Source: Fen-1135 sp963705275
GTDB lineage: Bacteria > Desulfobacterota > Syntrophia > Syntrophales > UBA2185
Assembly (NCBI GenBank): GCA_963705275.1
Contig: OY970063.1
Span: 2,666,001 to 2,730,000, forward strand
Reading direction: 5' to 3'
Length of the DNA stretch: 64,000 bases
Each line of letters starts with the position of its first letter. The first letter of the stretch is position 1. Both the position numbers and the translations under genes were made by a program. Below, piece after piece: positions 15,480-21,812 of the stretch. The notes below the pieces were generated by a model, which did not search any database, was not told the DNA's origin, and was given only the letters and a program-made list of their open reading frames with translations.

Positions 15480-16765
15480 ATCCGCTCCAGCCATTTTACA
15501 ATATGAAGATGGGCGTTGTCGATCTTTCCGCTTCAAAGGCTGACGTAATTGCTCTGGCAGAGGAGGATGTGGGCAGGTATCTTGGCGGGGCGACCATGAA
15601 CAAAGCCATCCTTGCAGGATATGAGACTGACGCTCTGGTCTTCGGTACCGGCCCTCTGACGGGAAGTTTCGCTCCCGCCTCGTCTCTCATGATCGCGACT
15701 TTTCTTTCTCCCGTTTTCAATAGTATCTGCCACGTCCCCTTAATGCTCCGCACCGGACCGGACATGAAATTTTCCGGCATTGATTATCTCGTCGTGAGAG
15801 GAACCGCGCCGGAGCCATCCGTCCTCCATGTGAATCAGGGAAAGATCCGGATACTCCCAGCCGGTAATCTTTTCAACATGCCTGTTCCTGAAGCAATCAG
15901 GGAACTGAAGAGAACATCGCCTCCCTTTCAGTCTGTCGCCATAACAGGACCTGCGGCTGACCGAGGCAGTTCCTACGCGTCAGTCTCGATCGGCACAAAT
16001 GGCAGCCTCGACAAAGCGGGTCTCGCAACCCTCATGGCCACAAAGAACTTGGAGGGAATAATGCTGGGCGGTACTGAAGGCCTTCCCTTCAACAAAGACA
16101 ACCCTGCTCAGGGGAAGGAGATCGAAAAGATAATCTCAACGGAAAAAAATTTCAAACGAAGGGGTTTCTCATCCATTCTCAAAATTTTGGAAGACGGAAA
16201 AGACGCGGGAAAATTTCTCAAGGCGGAAAGATCAAAGGACATGGCCTGCTATCACTGCCCTTCGCCCTGCATGACGCATGTGAGATACTTATGGCATGAT
16301 CCGGGGCATGCGGAAATGAAAAAATCCGCGGAGGGCTTGTTGCTTCTCGATCACACGGGATGCATAGCTCTTGCCAATAAGGTGGGAAAGAATATCCTGC
16401 CGGTACTACGGGCCTGCCGGCACTATGGTCTTGATCCTGTTGCCGTTGCAGTAATGCTCCCCCAAGGCGGAACATTGCCGGATTATCTCAATGCCATAGA
16501 TAAAATCGTGTCTGACAACACTCATCGCACGCAAGACGTTTTCCCGAAACAATGCCTTCTTGGAGGAGGCGTCCCCCCCATCGTGACGGGTGATTTATGG
16601 GAGAATAGGGTTGCGCTCGCCATAATCCTTGGCGTCTGTCCCATATTTATGTTGAGGTTTCCGCAGATCACCGACGCCGCTCTCCTTTCCTTCATCTCTA
16701 CAAAGGACGAAGACCTGAAGCATTTGCAGGATAATCTTTCCTCGGCAATCGCTTCTCTCAGGTGA
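15476..16765 (+). CDS. Short, diverged AOR-family paralogue
   Basis: This 429-residue protein aligns by eye with AOR over its N-terminal domain (LGGATMNKAIL, FGTGPLTGSFAPA) and keeps four cluster cysteines: C258, C261, C265 (CYHCPSPC) and C388 (GVCPIF). The spacing between the third and fourth cysteines is 123 residues, against 204 in the full AOR at 4740, and the tail after the last cysteine is about 60 residues shorter. The arginine after the GTGP loop is missing. It may have lost the pterin site and serve as an electron-transfer or scaffold subunit. The start is the ATG overlapping the NapH-like stop. Confidence 0.8.
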   Translation: MNPLQPFYNMKMGVVDLSASKADVIALAEEDVGRYLGGATMNKAILAGYETDALVFGTGPLTGSFAPASSLMIATFLSPVFNSICHVPLMLRTGPDMKFSGIDYLVVRGTAPEPSVLHVNQGKIRILPAGNLFNMPVPEAIRELKRTSPPFQSVAITGPAADRGSSYASVSIGTNGSLDKAGLATLMATKNLEGIMLGGTEGLPFNKDNPAQGKEIEKIISTEKNFKRRGFSSILKILEDGKDAGKFLKAERSKDMACYHCPSPCMTHVRYLWHDPGHAEMKKSAEGLLLLDHTGCIALANKVGKNILPVLRACRHYGLDPVAVAVMLPQGGTLPDYLNAIDKIVSDNTHRTQDVFPKQCLLGGGVPPIVTGDLWENRVALAIILGVCPIFMLRFPQITDAALLSFISTKDEDLKHLQDNLSSAIASLR

Positions 16766-16800
16766 CTCAACAGTAAACGCCGGGCGTTATAAAAGCAGAA

Positions 16801-16841
16801 AAGCCCAAAGCGATTAAGTTGGCAAAATCGGCTTCGGGCTT
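16801..16841 (-). terminator. Probable minus-strand terminator
   Basis: An inverted repeat (16802-16815 with 16826-16840, one mismatch and one bulge) reads on the minus strand as a GC-containing stem followed by TTTTCTGCTTTT. It lies about 210 bases beyond the stop of the minus-strand gene at 17055. On the plus strand no T-run follows, so it is a weak end for the redox operon. The rest of 16766-17054 shows no gene I can support. Confidence 0.5.
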
Positions 16842-17054
16842 CTCCGGTAATAACCTCTCTCCAGCAGGAGGAAGGAAACTATAACATAACTATACTCCCT
16901 TAGAAGAAGATGTCAATTGTCTTGTAAAGGGATCAATTCCTTCATGCGTTCTCTGCAGACGTGAAGTGAAAACCCTCCTAACGGCCAAGACCTGCGCTTC
17001 ACAAGGGGTGAATGTTTAAAAACCAGCTAAAAAAATTGGGTGGGTCGCCGGTTT

Positions 17055-17534
17055 TTACTGCATTTTAACTTTCCCGGGAAAACAGCATTCCCAGCTTGGC
17101 TGACCATCTTCTTCATTGCGAAGTTTCATGGTCCAATCGCCCTTGCTGATTTGTGTTGCTATGATGGAGGAACCGAATTTCTTCCCCCTGACCACAACGC
17201 TGTCACCAGCCTTAAATTTAATTTTCTGATTTTCAATGAACCACTTGGGACCCATATAGACAGTATAAGCATTGCCCTGGTCCGTCTTGAATTTCATCTG
17301 CAGACCGTCTTTTACTCCGGCCATCTTCTCAACCTTTACTACCTTGCCGGGCTCAACAACAATAGCCTCGGTTCCTGTAAAGCCTTTGTCGGCATCAAGC
17401 GCGGGAAGTCCCAGACTCCATGCACCTCTCGATACGGTGGACCCTGCAGCCTGTGATTTCTGAGCGAATGACACCGGCACAAACAACATACTAATTGCAA
17501 CAACTATGACAATCCCTATCGCCAATTTTCGCAT
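17055..17534 (-). CDS. Secreted beta-rich protein of unknown function
   Basis: I do not recognise this 159-residue protein. It begins with a clear signal peptide (hydrophobic 4-22, cleavage near SFAQ). The mature part is beta-rich with alternating charged and hydrophobic residues (VVEPGKVVKVEKMAG, GPKWFIENQKIKFKAGDSVVVRGKK), suggesting an OB-like or small barrel fold, and it ends with a cysteine pair (ECCFPG). The start at 17534 has AAGGAGG upstream; a longer reading to 17579 lacks one. It stands alone and is likely periplasmic. Binding of a small ligand or polymer is only a guess. Confidence 0.7.
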   Translation of the reverse strand: MRKLAIGIVIVVAISMLFVPVSFAQKSQAAGSTVSRGAWSLGLPALDADKGFTGTEAIVVEPGKVVKVEKMAGVKDGLQMKFKTDQGNAYTVYMGPKWFIENQKIKFKAGDSVVVRGKKFGSSIIATQISKGDWTMKLRNEEDGQPSWECCFPGKVKMQ

Positions 17535-17760
17535 ACGTTCCTCCTTGAAGTTAGTTAAAATTGAATTGTCTGGACCCACCCCTTTTTTTAAGCTTACTGA
17601 TTTTACTTACACAACGCCTAATCTGTTGTCAAGAAAATGGTTTACCTGGAGTTCATGATAAAATGATGTCTTACAGCATATATTAATAGATTAAATGCGG
17701 TATTTCAATAGCAATGTAATGTATAAATGTAGTGGTAGGCTAATGCTACCGCGGCATTTA

Positions 17761-17825
17761 GGGGGTCAACTCTTTATTCTTGACAGAAGAATCTAGCCAA
17801 ATGTCAATAGTAGAGATTTGCCCCC
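17761..17825. repeat. Hairpin-forming inverted repeat, left end of a possible mobile element
   Basis: GGGGGTCAACTCTTTATTC (from 17761) is nearly the reverse complement of 17801-17825 (ATGTCAATAGTAGAG then ATTTGCCCCC), giving two 25-base arms around a 14-base loop. The right arm together with the preceding 12 bases recurs at 18180-18216. Such palindromes resemble the ends recognised by IS200/RAYT-type transposases, but no transposase is present. Confidence 0.6.
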
Positions 17826-17865
17826 ACCAGTTCAGCCATTTTTCAAAATGAGATATACTATCGGG

Positions 17866-18165
17866 ATGAACCGTTTCTATTTTACTATTGGACAGTGTCT
17901 GTCGCCGGTTGAAATGGGGAGAAAGATTTGCTATATATCCCATAGTGTTAACCAACTTAATTTAGCGGATGAAAGATTGACTGAAAAAGAAACGATGGAG
18001 TCCATGACCGACTGGAGGAACTGCAAAGGACAGTGCGGCTATACCCGGTTTTGCCGTCAGTGCATGCAAGAACGCGATAGGCTGATCCGTGAAAAGAAAC
18101 AGTCCGAACGGAAGCGAACGGGAAAACTTCACGACGCCTGGGGAAAAAACTTGCGCAGCATTTAA
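17866..18165 (+). CDS. Possible small Cys-rich protein within the repeat-flanked segment
   Basis: An open frame of 99 codons from ATG 17866 lies between the repeat copies. Its second half looks more protein-like than its first: WRNCKGQCGYTRFCRQC with four cysteines, which could bind zinc, followed by a highly charged helix. A start at 18004, with GGAG just upstream, would give 53 residues. I do not recognise a family. It may be the cargo of a small non-autonomous element or a remnant. Confidence 0.35.
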   Translation: MNRFYFTIGQCLSPVEMGRKICYISHSVNQLNLADERLTEKETMESMTDWRNCKGQCGYTRFCRQCMQERDRLIREKKQSERKRTGKLHDAWGKNLRSI

Positions 18166-18179
18166 GGATCAAATGTTAG

Positions 18180-18216
18180 GAATCTATCGAAATGTCAATA
18201 GTAAAGATTTGACCCC
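18180..18216. repeat. Right copy of the 37-bp direct repeat
   Basis: This matches 17789-17825 at 33 of 37 positions (core AATGTCAATAGTA then AGATTTG). The two copies enclose about 350 bp. Only the right half of the hairpin is well conserved here. The arrangement suggests element ends, but no target-site duplication was identified. Confidence 0.6.
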
Positions 18217-18274
18217 ATTTCTTCCCACTTTTCGCGGGAAGAAATTGTTTGTTTCTTAATTTTATATTTAGGCG

Positions 18275-18868
18275 ATGACCGCAATGATTCCTTTGTTGGC
18301 AGTCGTGTTCACATTGCTCGCATTTTTCCTTTTTGTGCCCTTTCATCTTAAGCTGAAGGGCCGCTATGAAGAGGATTTTGAGGGCTCTTTCGCAGTCTCA
18401 TGGCTATGGGAATTCGCTGAATTCTGCTACAGCAAAGACGAGATAAGGATTCTCGCAGCAGGAATAACCATCTTCCGGAAGACGAGAAAAGAAGAGTTAC
18501 GAGAAAAAGGCCGCAAGGAACGATCTAAGAAGGGGCGAAAAAGAAAGTCAAAGAGATGGATACTCATCCACTTTCCTTTTGTATTCGCAACGGCAAGAGA
18601 ATTCTTTCGGTCTCTTTCCCCTGAAGGGCGCATCAAAGGCATAGTAGGTTTTGGGGATCCGGCCGAAACCGGGATGTTCGTGGGGCTAGTAGCGGGCTGT
18701 CTTTCTTGTCTGCCCCTGCCATTCCTCACGATCGTGCCGGAATTCGAAAAGGAGAGATTGAACATGGAAGGCTGGATTACTTTGCGCATCTTGCTGGCCA
18801 GCATCTTTGCACTCTGCATGAAGTTTGTTTTATCCCGCGAGGGGCGTGAAATCATCCAAGAACTTTAA
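18275..18868 (+). CDS. DUF2953 (YtfI-like) membrane protein
   Basis: The 197-residue protein has an N-terminal membrane helix (residues 5-24), the LKGRYEEDFEGSFAVSWLWEF opening shortened here to GRYEEDFEG, a very basic central stretch (about 70-95), a PEGRIKGIVGFGDPAETG region and a C-terminal hydrophobic helix. This matches DUF2953, known in Bacillus as YtfI, which is encoded beside ytfJ. The same pair occurs here: the GerW/YtfJ-like gene begins 14 bases downstream. Its role is not established even in Bacillus. The start codon lacks a strong ribosome binding site. Confidence 0.75.
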   Translation: MTAMIPLLAVVFTLLAFFLFVPFHLKLKGRYEEDFEGSFAVSWLWEFAEFCYSKDEIRILAAGITIFRKTRKEELREKGRKERSKKGRKRKSKRWILIHFPFVFATAREFFRSLSPEGRIKGIVGFGDPAETGMFVGLVAGCLSCLPLPFLTIVPEFEKERLNMEGWITLRILLASIFALCMKFVLSREGREIIQEL

Positions 18869-18882
18869 GAAAGGAGAATATT

Positions 18883-19287
18883 ATGGAACATGTAAAAATG
18901 TTAATCGAAACCCTGTTTTCAAAACTCGACGGACTTGCGAGTACGAAGACAATTGTGGGTGAACCCATGGACATCAAAGGAAAGACAATTGTCCCGGTCA
19001 TTGAAATTTGCATAGGCGCAGGCGGCGGCGGCTTCATGGGCGAAGGAGAAGGCGGAGGCACCGATGAAAAAGGTAGAAAAGGCCAGGGCAAAGGTCAGGG
19101 GAAGGGCGGAGGCACCTGCGGCGGCATGCGTATCGCCCCTGTAGCCCTTGTGAGTGTTGATGAACAAGGGAACATTTGTGTCTATAATGTTAATGAGAAG
19201 AAAGGCTTCTTCGGGAGGGTATCAGAGCTGATGCCCCAGATGGTCGACAAAATCATGGACGCAAGATCCGGTAAATCAAAGGAATAG
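18883..19287 (+). CDS. GerW/YtfJ-family protein
   Basis: The 134-residue protein matches the GerW (YtfJ) family: an N-terminal helix, VGEPMDIKGKTIVPVIEICIG cut here as EPMDIKGKTIVPV, a glycine-rich centre, then GGMRIAPVALVSVDEQG and a final amphipathic helix. In Bacillus the protein is needed for germination of some spores, but homologues are common in non-sporulating bacteria, where the role is unknown. Here the central loop is unusually long and made of Gly, Lys and Glu. AAGGAG precedes the ATG, and coupling to DUF2953 (14-bp gap) mirrors the Bacillus ytfIJ order. Confidence 0.85.
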   Translation: MEHVKMLIETLFSKLDGLASTKTIVGEPMDIKGKTIVPVIEICIGAGGGGFMGEGEGGGTDEKGRKGQGKGQGKGGGTCGGMRIAPVALVSVDEQGNICVYNVNEKKGFFGRVSELMPQMVDKIMDARSGKSKE

Positions 19288-19311
19288 GGCTCGTCCTCTT
19301 GAGGACTCAAA

Positions 19312-20049
19312 TTAGGGACGGGAGCCGGCCGTCTTGCTTTTCTTTATGCTTGAATCAGCAAGCTCACGAAACCGCATCGCCGTTTCGGCCCCTCTGGCCT
19401 CTTCCTCGTGCTTAAAGAACACGAAAACCCTCTTCCATTTTTGCGAAAGGATTTTTTTCATCCATTGCGAAAGATCGGCATCCGTGTAATCGGAACGGCG
19501 CAGACGCAGGTATCCCCATGACGCCGTACTGATGATTTCACTTGCCGGATCCTCATCAACATCAGCTATACACAGGCTGCATCCGTTTCCACGAAGAAGG
19601 TTCAGAATCTCTGCATCGAGCCAGGATGGGCTGCGGAACTCGAATGCGCAGGACATATTGCCGGGAATCAGAGAGAGAAAATCTTCCAGCGCGGTGCGAT
19701 CCGCATGAAAGCTCTTGGGAAACTGAAAGAGGACCGGACCCAGTTTTCCGTCCAGAACGGACAAAGTTCTAAATAAGTACTCGGTCTCCGCATCCACATT
19801 TTTCAGCCGCTTCAGGTGGGTTATGACCTGAGGCGCCTTGAGCGCAAACACAAAATCGTCGGGGACCTGTTCCGCCCAGGACGCGAGGACGTTCTCTTTC
19901 GGCATGCGATAAAAAGTGTTATTGATCTCCACCGCGCCGAGGCGTTCCGAATAGAAGCGAAGCATTTCATCGGGCGAGATCTTTTCGGGATAGAATCTTC
20001 CCTTCCATTCCTTGTATCCATACCCGCTTGTACCGACATAGATTTTCAT
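19312..20049 (-). CDS. DUF72 family protein (TIM-barrel)
   Basis: A 245-residue DUF72/YecE-family protein. Typical motifs are present: VGTSGYGYKEWKGRFYP at the start, LRFYSERLGAVEINNTFYRMP, FALKAPQVITH, GPVLFQFP, and the C-terminal RLRRSDY and FVFFKHEEE. The family adopts a TIM-barrel fold; its biochemical role is unproven. It converges with the GerW-like gene (24-bp gap). It is of usual length with nothing missing. Confidence 0.9.
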   Translation of the reverse strand: MKIYVGTSGYGYKEWKGRFYPEKISPDEMLRFYSERLGAVEINNTFYRMPKENVLASWAEQVPDDFVFALKAPQVITHLKRLKNVDAETEYLFRTLSVLDGKLGPVLFQFPKSFHADRTALEDFLSLIPGNMSCAFEFRSPSWLDAEILNLLRGNGCSLCIADVDEDPASEIISTASWGYLRLRRSDYTDADLSQWMKKILSQKWKRVFVFFKHEEEARGAETAMRFRELADSSIKKSKTAGSRP

Positions 20050-20143
20050 GTCTTACTTCCCTTCACCGCGTCGAAGACACGCGCGATAGGTCATCGGGTT
20101 CGATAATGCACCAAAGCGCAACCGGCGTTCTTTTGGCTTCATT

Positions 20144-20656
20144 TTACCCAGCCGGTGCGCTGAGACCCCCCAATATCTCACGCATGTGGTTGATGTGAAA
20201 TTTAGCATGAGACTCATCTGCGCCTCCGAGCAGGCCGATCCAGGTTTCCAGTGTCGGATATTCTCCAAACGGCGAGCCTTTAAGCATGGCGATATGCGCT
20301 TTCCGGTCGAGCTGCTCTGCAGATAAGCCTGCCGCAAATTTAGAAATACCGTCGTACTCCTTTTCGACCTCTCTGAGAAGTTGTGCAAAGGTCATCCGGG
20401 CACGCTTCTCAGAGAAAAAAGGGTTCTCGGGTTCGATGTCGATCTTGGGGATATCCTGGTCAAGAAAGGCCTGAAGCATTCGCAGGTGGCCAAATTCTTC
20501 GGGCCCCAAAAGATGGGAAAGGATTTCTTTAGGAGACCATCGTCCCGCGGGCGCACGGGAGGCTGCACTCTCATCAAGCCCTTCGCATACTTTTTTCAGC
20601 TCTTTGATATTCCGGCGTATGCTTTGGGCCAATTGGGTCCCTGTTGAAGTTGCCAT
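20144..20656 (-). CDS. DinB-like four-helix-bundle protein
   Basis: The 170-residue protein is a DinB/YfiT-like member: WSPKEILSHLLGPEEFGH provides the first metal-type histidine and HINHMREIL the last, in an all-helical sequence. DinB-like proteins are putative metal-dependent enzymes, some of them thiol transferases, and many have no known substrate. GGAGG precedes the ATG at nine bases. It is followed by the DUF72 gene after 94 bp on the same strand, and the two may be cotranscribed. Confidence 0.8.
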   Translation of the reverse strand: MATSTGTQLAQSIRRNIKELKKVCEGLDESAASRAPAGRWSPKEILSHLLGPEEFGHLRMLQAFLDQDIPKIDIEPENPFFSEKRARMTFAQLLREVEKEYDGISKFAAGLSAEQLDRKAHIAMLKGSPFGEYPTLETWIGLLGGADESHAKFHINHMREILGGLSAPAG

Positions 20657-21006
20657 ATCCTGTCACCTCCGTTATCTTTTTCCGTTTCACATGGCAAAAG
20701 GCACGATCAATTATCATTATCTTATGACGTTGATGTGGTTCATGCCATAAGCGATTTCCTGAAATCTGGCATCTAAATATCTGAAGTTAATGCCGCGGTA
20801 CCGAACGTGGCTCTGCCCGTGTCATCATCTAATTTTCCTGATTACTTGAAGGTTGGGCAATAGGCCGTCAGGATTTTCGCCCTACAAAATCAGGGAATTG
20901 CCCATATGAAATGCCAGCCATTCCGTATAAAATAAAAGCTCGCCTTAATGCACTGCTATGCATCTCAGGGCATGGCAAATTGAAGGCGTAAGAGAGGAAT
21001 GAGATT
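20657..21006. other. Divergent intergenic region with interlocking inverted repeats
   Basis: No gene is supported here. Two perfect 7-base inverted repeats interlock: CCTGATT (20837-20843) with AATCAGG (20888-20894), and GGGCAAT (20855-20861) with ATTGCCC (20897-20903). The order A-B-A'-B' would allow a pseudoknot or alternative hairpins in the leader of the Ku gene. It could be chance. Confidence 0.35.
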
Positions 21007-21792
21007 ATGAGACCTATCTGGACCGGGTCCATCAGTTTCGGGCTGATCAATATTCCTGTGCGACTGTACACGGCGGTAAAAGAAGCCAGGCCTGATTTTA
21101 CTTATCTTCACAAGAAGGATTTGAGTCCGATTCGGTATGCAAAAGTATGCAAGGCAGACGGTGAAGAAATCCCATTTACGGATATCGTTAAGGGTTACGA
21201 ATATGACAAAGGTGATTACGTGGTTTTGCAGGATGATGATTTCAAGCGTGCAGACATTCGCAAGACGCAGACCATCGATATCACCGATTTTGTGAACAAG
21301 GATGAAGTGGACATTAAGCTGTTGGAGAAACCATACTATCTCGAGCCGACCAGAGAATCGAAAAAGGCTTATGCACTACTGAGCGGAGGGCTCGCAAAAA
21401 CCGGAAAAGTCGGGATCGGCAGTTTCGTGCTGCGGACACGCGAGCACCTTGTCCTCCTCAAGCCCGATGACGGTATGCTTGTTCTGGAGCAGATGAGATT
21501 TCAAGGTGACATTGTCAAACCCGCCGAACTGAATATTCCCGCTGAGGAAAAAATATCCGCCAAGGAACTGGACCTTGCCATTAAATTGATCGATCAACTG
21601 ACCGGTGCTTTCCATCCCGAAGAATATAAGGATACCTACTCAGAAGAGCTCATGAAGATAATCGACAGTAAAGCGCATGGCAAGAAACATCGCCCTGCGG
21701 GTAAGAAACCGGTGCCCACGGCGGTTCCCGATCTGATGGCCAAACTTCGAGAAAGCCTTGAAGAAGCCAAGAAGAAAAGGATGGCGGCATAA
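21007..21792 (+). CDS. ku: Ku protein (bacterial non-homologous end joining)
   Basis: The 261-residue protein is a bacterial Ku: RPIWTGSISFGLINIPVRLYT at the N-terminus (seen here as WTGSISFGLINIPV), the beta-barrel region with VLQDDDFKRAD and LEKPYYLEP, and the FHPEEYKDTYSEELMKI segment near the end. Ku homodimers encircle broken DNA ends and recruit LigD. The C-terminal tail is lysine-rich, a common DNA-binding extension. LigD begins 20 bp downstream on the same strand, forming a complete two-gene repair operon. Length is normal. Confidence 0.96.
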   Translation: MRPIWTGSISFGLINIPVRLYTAVKEARPDFTYLHKKDLSPIRYAKVCKADGEEIPFTDIVKGYEYDKGDYVVLQDDDFKRADIRKTQTIDITDFVNKDEVDIKLLEKPYYLEPTRESKKAYALLSGGLAKTGKVGIGSFVLRTREHLVLLKPDDGMLVLEQMRFQGDIVKPAELNIPAEEKISAKELDLAIKLIDQLTGAFHPEEYKDTYSEELMKIIDSKAHGKKHRPAGKKPVPTAVPDLMAKLRESLEEAKKKRMAA

Positions 21793-21812
21793 ATCAACAG
21801 GCGCTTTCATCC

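Noticed and set aside
16766..17054. Molybdenum-cofactor riboswitch or tRNA in this gap
   Set aside because: The hairpin fits a minus-strand terminator and no cloverleaf or conserved riboswitch core was seen.
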